Positions 56,387 to 64,000 of a stretch of 64,000 nucleotides of DNA are shown here, piece by piece. The notes beneath the pieces are model-generated. The model had not been told where the DNA came from and did no database searches. It was given only the letters and a program-made list of their open reading frames with translations. Within the stretch, counting starts at the first letter, position 1; every line of letters starts with the position of its first letter. Origin of the DNA: Actinomadura syzygii (GTDB lineage Bacteria > Actinomycetota > Actinomycetes > Streptosporangiales > Streptosporangiaceae); contig NZ_VSFF01000008.1 in assembly GCF_008085905.1 (NCBI RefSeq), forward strand, positions 124,001 through 188,000. The letters are read 5' to 3'. The translations under genes were made by a program, and so were the position numbers.

Positions 56387-59300
56387 GTGTCCACCGTTCT
56401 GCTGCTCTCGACGTCCGACACCGATCTGCTGAGCGCGCGCGCGTGCGGCGCCGACTACCGGCTGGGCAATCCGGCCCGGCTCGCCGTGGCCGACCTTCCG
56501 CCGCTGCTCGACGGCGCCGACCTGGTCGTCGTCCGACTGCTCGGCGGACGCCGCGCCTGGGAGGACGGTCTCGACGCCCTCCTCGCGGGCCCGCGCCCGG
56601 GTCTCCTGTGGGGGGACGACCCCCCACACCCCCCGGGCAGCGACGACGGGTCGGCTTCCTCCACTCCGCTGGCGCTCCGCTCCGGAAGCCGACCCGTCGT
56701 CGTCCTCGGCGGTGAGCAGGCCCCGGACGCCGAGCTGATGGAGCTGTCCACCGTGTCCGGCGGGGTGTGCGCCGAGGCGCACGCCTATCTCGCGCACGGC
56801 GGGCCCGCGAACCTCGCCGAGTTGCACGCGTTCCTCTCCGACACGGTCCTGTTGACCGGGCACGGCTTCGCGCCGCCGCAGGCCGCGCCGAGTTGGGGAC
56901 GGTACGAGCGAACGTCCCGCGCCGCCGAAGGCCCCGTGATCGGCGTGCTCTACTACCGCGCCCACCACATGGCCGGGAACACCGCCTTCGTCGAAGCCCT
57001 CTGCGCCGCCGTCGAGGACGCGGGCGGACGCCCCCTGCCCGTCTTCTGCTCGTCGCTCCGCACCGCCGAGCCCGCCCTGCTCGACACGCTCCGCGAAGCG
57101 GACGCGCTGGTCGTGACCGTCCTCGCGGCGGGCGGGACGCGGCCCGCCACGGCCGGGGCGGGCGGCGACGACGAGGCGTGGGACGTCGGCGCCCTCGCCG
57201 CGCTGGACGTCCCGATCCTCCAGGGCCTCTGCCTCACCACGTCCCGCGCGGACTGGGCGGCGAGCGACGACGGCCTGTCCCCGCTCGACACCGCCTCGCA
57301 GGTCGCCATCCCCGAGTTCGACGGCCGTATCATCACCGTCCCGTTCTCCTTCAAGGAGATCGACGAGGACGGGCTCACCGTCTACCGGGCCGACCCCGAA
57401 CGCGCCGCGCGGGTCGCGGGGATCGCCGTCCGGCACGGCCGCCTCCGGCACACGCCGCCCGCCTCGCGACGCCTGGTCGTGATGCTGTCCGCGTATCCGA
57501 CGAAGCACTCGCGGGTCGGGAACGCGGTCGGCCTGGACACCCCGGCGAGCACCGTCCGGTTCCTCGCCCGGCTCGGCGAAGCGGGCTACGACCTCGGCGA
57601 AGGCTTCCCCGGCGTGGCCGACCAGGACGGCGACGCGCTCGTCCACGCGCTGATCGCGGCGGGCGGCCAGGACGAGGACTGGCTCACCGATGAACAGCTC
57701 GCGGGCAACCCCGTCAGGATCTCCGGGACGTCCTACGAGCGCTGGTACCGCACGCTGCCCGCCGACCTCCGCGACGGGATGGAGCGGCACTGGGGCCCGC
57801 CGCCCGGCGAGCTGTTCGTCCAGGACGGCGACATCGTCCTCGCCGCCCTCCGCGCCGGGAACGTCGTCGTCATGGTGCAGCCGCCGCGCGGCTTCGGCCA
57901 GAATCCCATCGCCATCTACCACGACCCCGACCTGCCGCCGAGCCACCACTACCTGGCCGCCTACCGCTGGCTGTCGGACGAGTTCGGCGCGCACGCGATC
58001 GTCCACGTCGGCAAGCACGGCAACCTGGAATGGCTGCCCGGCAAGGCGGCGGGCATGTCCGCGTCGTGCGGTGCGGACGCGGCGCTCGGCGACGTCCCGC
58101 TCGTCTACCCGTTCCTCGTCAACGACCCGGGCGAGGGGACGCAGGCGAAGCGCCGCGCGCACGCCGTCCTGGTCGACCACATGGTCCCGCCGATGGCCCG
58201 CGCCGAGACCTACGGCGACATCGCCCGCCTCGAACAGCTCCTGGACGAGCACGCCACGATCGCCGCCATGGACCCGGCGAAGCTCCCCGCCATCCGCGCG
58301 CAGATCTGGACGCTGATCCAGGCGGCGAAGCTCGACCACGACCTCGGCCTGGACGACCGTCCGCACGACACCGAGTTCGACGACTTCATCCTGCACGTCG
58401 ACGGCTGGCTGTGCGAGGTGAAGGACGCGCAGATCCGCGACGGCCTGCACATCCTGGGTGAGGCGCCGACCGGCCCGCAGCGCGTCGACCTGGTGCTGGC
58501 CATGCTGCGCGCCCGGCAGATGTGGTCGGGACGCGAGACCCTCCCCGGCCTGCGCGAAGCGCTCGGCCTCACCGAGGACGGCACCGGGACCCGCGCCGAC
58601 GTCGACGCCGCCGAGGCCACGGCCCGCTCCCTCGTCCAGGCGATGGAGGACGCCGGCTGGTCGCCCGACGCGGTCGCCTCGATCGCCGCGAAACACGGGG
58701 AACTCGTCCGGCGGGTGCTGGAGTTCGCGGCGACGGAGGTCGTCCCGCGCCTGGCCCGGACCACCGACGAGATGGACCACGTGCTCCACGCGCTGGACGG
58801 CGGCTACGTCCCGGCCGGACCGAGCGGGTCGCCGCTGCGCGGGCTCGTCAACGTCCTGCCGACCGGGCGCAACTTCTACTCGGTGGACCCGCGCGCCGTC
58901 CCGAGCCGCCTCGCCTGGGAGACCGGGCAGGCGATGGCCGACTCGGTGCTGGAGCGCTACCGCGCCGACCACGGCGAGTGGCCGCGCTCGGTCGGCCTGT
59001 CCGTCTGGGGGACGAGCGCGATGCGCACGGCGGGCGACGACGTCGCCGAGGTGCTCGCGCTGCTCGGCGTCCGCCCGGAGTGGGACGAGGCGTCCCGCCG
59101 CGTCACCCGCCTTGAGGCGATCCCGGCGGACGAGCTGGGCCGGCCGCGCGTCGACGTGACGGTCCGCATCAGCGGCTTCTTCCGGGACGCGTTCCCGCAC
59201 GTCGTCGCGATGCTGGACGACGCCGTCCGGCTCGTCGCCGCGCTCGACGAACCGGACGACGCCAACTACGTCCGCGCCCACGTCAGGGCCGATCGGGAGC

Positions 59301-60055
59301 AGCACGGCGACGAGCGGCGCGCGACGCTCCGGGTGTTCGGCTCCGCGCCGGGCGCGTACGGGGCGGGACTGCTGCCGCTGATCGACAGCCGCAACTGGCG
59401 CGACGACGCCGACCTCGCCGAGGTGTACGCGGTGTGGGGCGGGCACGCCTACGGACGCGACCTCGACGGCGTCCCGGCCCGCGCGGACATGGAGAGCGCC
59501 TACCGGCGGATCGCCGTCGCCGCGAAGAACGTCGACACCCGCGAGCACGACATCGCCGACTCCGACGACTACTTCCAGTACCACGGCGGGATGATCGCGA
59601 CCGTCCGGGCCTTGACCGGGAAGGCGCCCGAAGCCTACGTCGGCGACAGCACGCGCCCGGACGCCGTCCGCACCCGCACCCTCTCGGAGGAGACGGCGCG
59701 GATCTTCCGCGCCCGCGTCGTCAACCCGAACTGGCTGGCGGCGATGCGACGGCACGGCTACAAGGGCGCGTTCGAGCTGGCCGCGACCGTCGACTACCTG
59801 TTCGGCTACGACGCGACGACCGGCGTCATGGCCGACTGGATGTATGACCGGCTCACCGCCGCCTACGTCCTGGACGACGAGAACCGCGCGTTCATGGCCG
59901 AGTCCAACCCGTGGGCCCTGCACGGCATCGCCGAGAGGCTCCTCGAAGCCGCCGAACGCGGCATGTGGGAGCACCCGGACCCGGACATCCTTCAACGTCT
60001 CCAAGAGGTCTACCTCAAGACCGAAGGCGACCTGGAGGACGACACCAGCCGCTGA
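56387..60055 (+). CDS. cobN: Cobaltochelatase subunit CobN, with a 32-residue in-frame insertion
   Basis: The 1222-residue large subunit inserts Co2+ into hydrogenobyrinate a,c-diamide with ATPase partners. CobN/magnesium-chelatase H signatures include VIGVLYYRAHHMAGNTAFVEAL, HVGKHGNLEWLPGKAAGMSASC, GMERHWGPPPGEL and the C-terminal YFQYHGGMIATVRALTG. GTG 56387 has GGGGAGGA upstream. Residues 72-103 (56600-56695), GLLWGDD to GSRP, interrupt an otherwise normal GPRP-VVVLGGEQAPDAELM segment. They are encoded by a palindromic element. The 3' end overlaps cobB by 46 bp. Confidence 0.95.
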   Translation: MSTVLLLSTSDTDLLSARACGADYRLGNPARLAVADLPPLLDGADLVVVRLLGGRRAWEDGLDALLAGPRPGLLWGDDPPHPPGSDDGSASSTPLALRSGSRPVVVLGGEQAPDAELMELSTVSGGVCAEAHAYLAHGGPANLAELHAFLSDTVLLTGHGFAPPQAAPSWGRYERTSRAAEGPVIGVLYYRAHHMAGNTAFVEALCAAVEDAGGRPLPVFCSSLRTAEPALLDTLREADALVVTVLAAGGTRPATAGAGGDDEAWDVGALAALDVPILQGLCLTTSRADWAASDDGLSPLDTASQVAIPEFDGRIITVPFSFKEIDEDGLTVYRADPERAARVAGIAVRHGRLRHTPPASRRLVVMLSAYPTKHSRVGNAVGLDTPASTVRFLARLGEAGYDLGEGFPGVADQDGDALVHALIAAGGQDEDWLTDEQLAGNPVRISGTSYERWYRTLPADLRDGMERHWGPPPGELFVQDGDIVLAALRAGNVVVMVQPPRGFGQNPIAIYHDPDLPPSHHYLAAYRWLSDEFGAHAIVHVGKHGNLEWLPGKAAGMSASCGADAALGDVPLVYPFLVNDPGEGTQAKRRAHAVLVDHMVPPMARAETYGDIARLEQLLDEHATIAAMDPAKLPAIRAQIWTLIQAAKLDHDLGLDDRPHDTEFDDFILHVDGWLCEVKDAQIRDGLHILGEAPTGPQRVDLVLAMLRARQMWSGRETLPGLREALGLTEDGTGTRADVDAAEATARSLVQAMEDAGWSPDAVASIAAKHGELVRRVLEFAATEVVPRLARTTDEMDHVLHALDGGYVPAGPSGSPLRGLVNVLPTGRNFYSVDPRAVPSRLAWETGQAMADSVLERYRADHGEWPRSVGLSVWGTSAMRTAGDDVAEVLALLGVRPEWDEASRRVTRLEAIPADELGRPRVDVTVRISGFFRDAFPHVVAMLDDAVRLVAALDEPDDANYVRAHVRADREQHGDERRATLRVFGSAPGAYGAGLLPLIDSRNWRDDADLAEVYAVWGGHAYGRDLDGVPARADMESAYRRIAVAAKNVDTREHDIADSDDYFQYHGGMIATVRALTGKAPEAYVGDSTRPDAVRTRTLSEETARIFRARVVNPNWLAAMRRHGYKGAFELAATVDYLFGYDATTGVMADWMYDRLTAAYVLDDENRAFMAESNPWALHGIAERLLEAAERGMWEHPDPDILQRLQEVYLKTEGDLEDDTSR
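56601..56702. repeat. Composite palindromic element, copy A, inside cobN
   Basis: Hairpin 1 pairs TGTGGGGGG (56607-56615) with CCCCCCACA (56620-56628). After a C-rich spacer, hairpin 2 is a perfect 19-bp stem: 56641-56659 pairs with 56684-56702 around a 24-nt loop containing CCGCTGGCGCTCCGCTCC. The right arm includes native cobN sequence (CCCGTCGTCG, coding Pro-Val-Val-Val). The order on the plus strand is the same as in copy B. Confidence 0.85.
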
Positions 60056-61341
60056 GCCGCCTCCGGATACCCGGCCCAGTGCATGTGCAGGTAGGACGCG
60101 GTGATCAGCTCGTCGCCGAACCCGTCGCCGCCGCCCTTCCAGCGGAAGAGGGGTTCGGCTTCGGTGTCGACGGCCGTCCGGTGGAACTCGTGGGCGTGGA
60201 AGCGCTCGCCCGGACGGGTCAGCGGCGACTCCGCCACGGCGACCGCCTCCCGGTAGCCGAGCGTCAGCCGGGACGTCATGCGGGCCCGTCCCGGCACGCG
60301 CCCGCACATGGTTCGCCCGTCGAGTTCCTCGCACAGGTAGAGGAGGCCCGCGCACTCGGCGGCGATCGGGCCCCGGAAGGCGGCGACGGCCGCGCGCAGC
60401 GGGGCGTTCGCGGCCAGGTCGGCGGCGTGCACCTCGGGGAACCCGCCGCCCAGGACCAGTGCGGCCGTCCCGTCCGGGAGCGCCTCGTCGCGCAGCGGGT
60501 CGACGACCGCGACGTCCGCCCCGGCCGCGCGCAGCAGTTCGGTGTGCTCCGCGTAGGAGAAGGTGAACGCCTCACCGCCCGCGACGGCGACGACCGGACG
60601 TCCCGGCAGTGGCTCCACCTCCGTGCCCGGATCCCAGGGCCGGTCCGGAAGCGGGGGAGCGGTGGCGGCGAGCCGCATCAGCGCGTCGAGGTCGCAGGAG
60701 CGGGCGATCAGTTCGCCGAGGCGGTCGACCGCCCGCACGGCCTCGGTCTCGCGCTCGGCGGCCGGGACCAGGCCGAGATGCCGGGACGGCGTCACGACCG
60801 CGTCGTCCCGGCGGAGCGCGCCGAGCACCGGCACGCCGGTCGCGTCCAGCGCGCTCCGGCACAGCTCCTCGTGCCGGTCCGACCCGACCCGGTTCAGGAC
60901 GACCCCGGCGACCCGCACGCCCGGCTCGAACGTCGCGAAGCCGTGCACCAGCGCGGCGACCGAGCGGCTCTGCCGGGCGGCGTCCACGACCAGGACCACG
61001 GGCGCGCCGAGCAGCCGCGCGACATGCGCCGTCGACGCGAACCCGGAGTCCCCGCGCCCGTCGAACAGGCCCATCACGCCTTCGACCACGGCGACGTCGC
61101 AATCGGCGGCGCCATGCAGGAACAGCGGCGCGATCCGCTCCTCGCCGACCAGCCACGGGTCGAGGTTGCGGCCCGGACGCCCGGCCGCGAGCGCGTGGTA
61201 GCCGGGGTCGATGTAGTCGGGGCCGACCTTGTGCGGGGACACCTTCAGGCCGCGCGTCCGGAGCGCCGCGATCAGCCCGGTCGCCACCGTCGTCTTCCCG
61301 CTCCCGGACGACGGCGCCGCGACCACCAGCCTCGGGATCAC
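60010..61341 (-). CDS. cobB: Cobyrinate/hydrogenobyrinate a,c-diamide synthase CobB
   Basis: About 443 residues. The N-terminal P-loop domain (RLVVAAPSSGSGKTTVATGL) is followed by KVGPDYIDPGYHALAAGR and EGVMGLFDGRGD. A C-terminal class I glutamine amidotransferase domain has LVLGGGFPEVHAADLAAN and the nucleophile region IAAECAGLLYLCEEL. It amidates the a and c side chains with glutamine and ATP. GTG 61341 overlaps the cobO stop (GTGA); GTG 61344 is an alternative. Its 3' end overlaps cobN on the opposite strand. Confidence 0.96.
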   Translation of the reverse strand: MIPRLVVAAPSSGSGKTTVATGLIAALRTRGLKVSPHKVGPDYIDPGYHALAAGRPGRNLDPWLVGEERIAPLFLHGAADCDVAVVEGVMGLFDGRGDSGFASTAHVARLLGAPVVLVVDAARQSRSVAALVHGFATFEPGVRVAGVVLNRVGSDRHEELCRSALDATGVPVLGALRRDDAVVTPSRHLGLVPAAERETEAVRAVDRLGELIARSCDLDALMRLAATAPPLPDRPWDPGTEVEPLPGRPVVAVAGGEAFTFSYAEHTELLRAAGADVAVVDPLRDEALPDGTAALVLGGGFPEVHAADLAANAPLRAAVAAFRGPIAAECAGLLYLCEELDGRTMCGRVPGRARMTSRLTLGYREAVAVAESPLTRPGERFHAHEFHRTAVDTEAEPLFRWKGGGDGFGDELITASYLHMHWAGYPEAAQRLVSSSRSPSVLR

Positions 61342-61940
61342 CACTCGATTCCCCGCTGCCCCTTCTGCCCGGTGTCCATGGGGTGCTTGACCTTGCCCAT
61401 CTCGGTGACCAGGTCGGCGGCCTCGACGAGACGGTCGGGCGCGTCCCGTCCGGTGATGACGACGTGCTGGTCGCCGGGACGTCCGGTGAGTGTTTCGATG
61501 ACGTCGTCCAGGTCGAGCCAGCCCCATTTCAGCGGGTAGGTGAACTCGTCCAGGACGTAGAAGCGGTGCGACTCGGCGGCCAGTTCGCGCTTGATCTGCG
61601 CCCAGCCCTCGCGGGCGTTCTCGGCGTGGTCGTCCTCGACGCCGGGGCGCCGCAGCCACGACCAGCCCTCGCCCATCTTGTGCCAGGCGACCGGACCGCC
61701 CTCGCCGCTCTCGCCCAGCACGCGCAGCGCCTTCTCTTCGCCAATCCGCCATTTCGCCGATTTCACGAACTGGAACACCGCGACCGGCCAGCCCTGGTTC
61801 CACGCCCGCAGCGCCATTCCGAACGCGGCTGTCGACTTTCCCTTTCCGGGCCCGGTGTGGACGATCAGCAGCGGCCGGTTGCGGCGCTGCCGCGTGGTCA
61901 GTCCGTCGTCGGGGACGGACACGGGCTTCCCCTGGGGCAT
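61338..61940 (-). CDS. cobO: Cob(I)yrinic acid a,c-diamide adenosyltransferase CobO
   Basis: The 200-residue protein has Walker A GPGKGKST (30-37), NQGWPVAVFQFVKSAKWRIGEEKAL and YVLDEFTYPLKWGWLDLDDV, all typical of CobO/BtuR. It transfers the adenosyl group of ATP to Co(I). ATG 61940 starts one base after the chelatase stop, and its stop overlaps cobB, so the three genes are one operon. Confidence 0.96.
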   Translation of the reverse strand: MPQGKPVSVPDDGLTTRQRRNRPLLIVHTGPGKGKSTAAFGMALRAWNQGWPVAVFQFVKSAKWRIGEEKALRVLGESGEGGPVAWHKMGEGWSWLRRPGVEDDHAENAREGWAQIKRELAAESHRFYVLDEFTYPLKWGWLDLDDVIETLTGRPGDQHVVITGRDAPDRLVEAADLVTEMGKVKHPMDTGQKGQRGIEW

Positions 61941-61941
61941 G

Positions 61942-63876
61942 TCAGGCCGCCTTCCGATGCTCGCGGACGATTCCGTCGAGGTCGCTCAGCGGGACGAGCC
62001 TCGCCCCGAGTTGGGCCGCGAGCCGTCCCGCGAGACCGAGCCGGACGGGCCCGTCCTCGCAGTCGACGACGACTCCCGCCGTCCCCGCCAGCAACCCGGC
62101 GGCACGCGGCACGTCGCCGTCGGCCGTCGCCCGCCCGTCCGTGACGACCACGAGCAGCGGGCGGCGGGACGGGTCGCGGAGGCGTTCCGTGCGGAGGACC
62201 TCCGCCGCCCTGACCAGCCCGGCCGCGAGCGGTGTCCGGCCGCCGGTGGGGAGCGTCCGCAGCCGCGCCGCGCCCGCCTCCACCGACGACGTCGGCGGGA
62301 GGACGACCTCGGCCGTCCGTCCCCGGAACGTGATCAGGCCGATCTTGTCGCGGCGCTGGTAGGCGTCGAGGAGCAGGCTCAGCACGGCCGTCTTCACCGT
62401 GGTCATCCGGCGGCGGGCGGCCATCGAGCCGCTCGCGTCCACGACGAACAGGACGAGGTTCCCCTCGCGTCCCTCCCGTACCGCCTCGCGCAGATCGTCC
62501 GCGTGCAGCAGCAGGCCGGGACCGGAACGGCCGCGGAAGCCCTGGTGCGGGGCGGCGGCCAGCAGCGTCGCCACCACGTGCGGGTCGTGGATCCGCCCGG
62601 CCGGACGGCGCGAGCCGGTGACGCGGCCCCGCTCCGTCCGCGACCGGGACCGGCGCCCGGCCACGCCGTCGCCGACGCCTGGAACCTCCAGCAGCGGAAC
62701 GGCGTGCGGCGCCGCGACCCCCGCCACCCGCTCACCGCCGCCCGCGCGCTCGTTCCCGCCGGGCTGTTCCGCCGGTGCCTCGGAGCCGCCGTCGCCCGGC
62801 GACGGCTCACCGCCCCCGCCGGGCGGGTCGCCTCCACCGCCGTCCGGCGGCGGGTCCTCGTCGGGTGAAGCGCTGTTCAGCAGCTCGTCGAGCAGGGACT
62901 CGTCCAGGCCGGGCGCGTCGAACGGGTCGCGGCGGCGGCGGTGCGGCAGCGCCAACCGGGCCGCCGCGCGGACGTCCTCGGACGTCACCTCGTCCCGGCC
63001 GTGCCAGGCGGCGTGCGCGAGCGCGGCGTTCGCCGTGACGAGGTCGGCGCGCAGGCCGTCCACCTCGAACCCGGCGCAGACGCCCGCTATCTGCTCCAGC
63101 CGCTCGTCCGGCAGCCGGACGCCGCCCAGCCGCTCCCGCGCCGCCGCGATGCGGTCCGCGAGCGCGGCCTCCTCGGCGGACCAGCGCGCGGCGAACGCGG
63201 CCGGGTCCGCCTCGAACGCGAGCCGCCGCCGGACGACCTCGGCCCGCTCCCTCGGCTCCCGCGACGCCCGCACCTCCACCATCAGCCCGAACCGGTCGAG
63301 GAGCTGCGGGCGCAGCTCGCCCTCCTCCGGGTTCATCGTCCCGACCAGCAGGAACCGCGCCGCGTGCCGCACCGACACCGACTCGCGCTCGACGTAGCAG
63401 GTGCCGAGCGCCGCCGCGTCCAGCAGCAGGTCGACGAGGTGGTCGTGCAGCAGGTTCACCTCGTCCACGTACAGGACGCCGCGGTGCGCCGCCGCGAGCA
63501 GGCCCGGCTCGAACGCCTTCACGCCCTCGGTCAGCGCCCGCTCCACGTCCAGGGACCCGGCGAGCCGGTCCTCCGACGCGCCGACCGGCAGCTCCACCAG
63601 CGAGGCCGCCCGCCGCGCGGACGGCCCGCCCACGACGTGCGGGCCGTCCGGGCAGGACGGGTCGGGCGCGGTCGGGTCGCAGGCGAACCGGCAGCCCGGC
63701 ACCGTGTCCACGGCGGGGAGCTGCGCGGCGAGCGCCCGGACGATCGTCGACTTCGCCGTCCCCTTCTCGCCCCGCACCAGCACCCCGCCGACGCGCGGGG
63801 ACACGGCGTTCAGCAGCAGCGCCAGCTTCAGGTCGTCCATCCCGACGACGGCGGTGAACGGGTAGGCGGCGTTCAA
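61942..63876 (-). CDS. ChlI/ChlD-type chelatase ATPase subunit, probable CobN partner
   Basis: About 644 residues from TTG 63876, which overlaps the upstream stop. The N-terminal AAA+ domain (ChlI/BchI-like) has Walker A GEKGTAKST (36-44), HRGVLYVDEVNLL as Walker B, and the cysteine-rich VPGCRFACDP. A long acidic Pro/Gly linker (about 340-400) leads to a C-terminal von Willebrand A domain with the MIDAS motif DASGSMA. It is thus an I-D fusion like those of magnesium chelatase. No CobS/CobT genes are present, so in this locus it probably powers CobN. Confidence 0.92.
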   Translation of the reverse strand: MNAAYPFTAVVGMDDLKLALLLNAVSPRVGGVLVRGEKGTAKSTIVRALAAQLPAVDTVPGCRFACDPTAPDPSCPDGPHVVGGPSARRAASLVELPVGASEDRLAGSLDVERALTEGVKAFEPGLLAAAHRGVLYVDEVNLLHDHLVDLLLDAAALGTCYVERESVSVRHAARFLLVGTMNPEEGELRPQLLDRFGLMVEVRASREPRERAEVVRRRLAFEADPAAFAARWSAEEAALADRIAAARERLGGVRLPDERLEQIAGVCAGFEVDGLRADLVTANAALAHAAWHGRDEVTSEDVRAAARLALPHRRRRDPFDAPGLDESLLDELLNSASPDEDPPPDGGGGDPPGGGGEPSPGDGGSEAPAEQPGGNERAGGGERVAGVAAPHAVPLLEVPGVGDGVAGRRSRSRTERGRVTGSRRPAGRIHDPHVVATLLAAAPHQGFRGRSGPGLLLHADDLREAVREGREGNLVLFVVDASGSMAARRRMTTVKTAVLSLLLDAYQRRDKIGLITFRGRTAEVVLPPTSSVEAGAARLRTLPTGGRTPLAAGLVRAAEVLRTERLRDPSRRPLLVVVTDGRATADGDVPRAAGLLAGTAGVVVDCEDGPVRLGLAGRLAAQLGARLVPLSDLDGIVREHRKAA

Positions 63877-64000
63877 GCGGAGACCTTCCGGTTGACGTGG
63901 GCGACCCGCCAGCCGCTCCCGGCGGCGGACAAGCACGTGGTGGACAGCGGCGCGACGTCGAACCGGTCCCCGGCGGTGACGTCGATCCCGAGGACGAGCG
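63873..64000 (-). CDS. 3' end of an unidentified gene upstream of the chelatase ATPase
   Basis: Only the last 42 codons are in the window (LVLGIDVTAGDRFDVAPL to HVNRKVSA). The TGA overlaps the TTG of the chelatase gene, so it belongs to the same operon. I do not recognise the family from this fragment. It could be another cobalamin-related protein. Confidence 0.6.
   Translation of the reverse strand, partial: LVLGIDVTAGDRFDVAPLSTTCLSAAGSGWRVAHVNRKVSA

Noticed and set aside
56150..60355. Minus-strand extension of cobG reading across all of cobN
   Set aside because: Only the part below 56149 matches CobG. The rest is antisense to cobN and the riboswitch.
1..64000. tRNA, rRNA, CRISPR array, insertion sequence, integrase or phage genes
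   Set aside because: No cloverleaf, rRNA core words, regularly spaced repeats, transposase or integrase motifs were seen when reading both strands. A dedicated search could still find a degenerate case.

Overview
The window is high-GC actinomycete chromosome. GTG and TTG starts are common, rare codons are avoided, and it carries typical actinobacterial families: Scr1-type XRE/DUF5753 regulators with a DUF397 partner, three PF04672 SAM-dependent methyltransferases, RsbW-like and STAS regulators, ECF41 and ECF42 sigma factors, an AfsR-like NB-ARC regulator and a eukaryotic-type Ser/Thr kinase. The mix suggests Streptosporangiales, perhaps an Actinomadura or Thermomonosporaceae relative; that placement is inference from gene content only. 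No rRNA, tRNA, CRISPR array, transposase or integrase was recognised.

Layout. 0-7 kb is regulatory: a STAS antagonist, an HATPase, an XRE-DUF397 pair, a transmembrane kinase, TetR, and a PadR operon. 7-17 kb holds pyruvate carboxylase, a TetR/sigma-70 divergent pair, a secreted serine hydrolase, a large DUF6493-like protein and a PLP dehydratase. 17.6-22 kb holds an ECF42-YCII module, a methyltransferase coupled to an XRE regulator, and a reductase-like protein. 22.2-32.4 kb is an ABC export locus of three FtsX-type permeases and two ATPases, with two related promoter regions. 32.5-35 kb is a split Tm-1-like operon (UPF0261, TIM barrel, cupin). 35-39.8 kb holds a ROK regulator divergent from a frameshifted MFS gene, then a YchJ-like/ECF41/NDH-2-like operon. 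39.8-46.2 kb has two tandem methyltransferases, a CGNR regulator/MFS divergent pair, a 57-aa membrane protein, and an NB-ARC/TPR regulator with a TTA codon.

46.2-64 kb is an aerobic cobalamin locus. cobF lies apart from the rest, separated by an XRE regulator and four small uncharacterised genes. Then come cobL-cobM-cobK (+), cobIJ-cobH-cobG (-), a cobalamin riboswitch in front of cobN (+), and cobB-cobO-ChlI/ChlD-type chelatase ATPase (-). Together these convert precorrin-2 to adenosylated cobyrinate diamide. CobG, CobF and CobN mark the oxygen-dependent, late-cobalt-insertion route. The lower-ligand and nucleotide-loop genes are not in the window.

The most unusual signal is a two-copy composite palindromic element in the cob locus. 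One copy lies in frame inside cobN and adds 32 residues. The other spans the cobH stop and the cobH-cobIJ junction. Both have a G-rich/C-rich hairpin followed by a second hairpin whose arm is an inverted copy of the local gene sequence, so the stems differ but the architecture is shared. Other leads are the small-ORF cassette, the duplicated FtsX promoter, and a near-perfect palindrome between the ROK regulator and the broken MFS gene.
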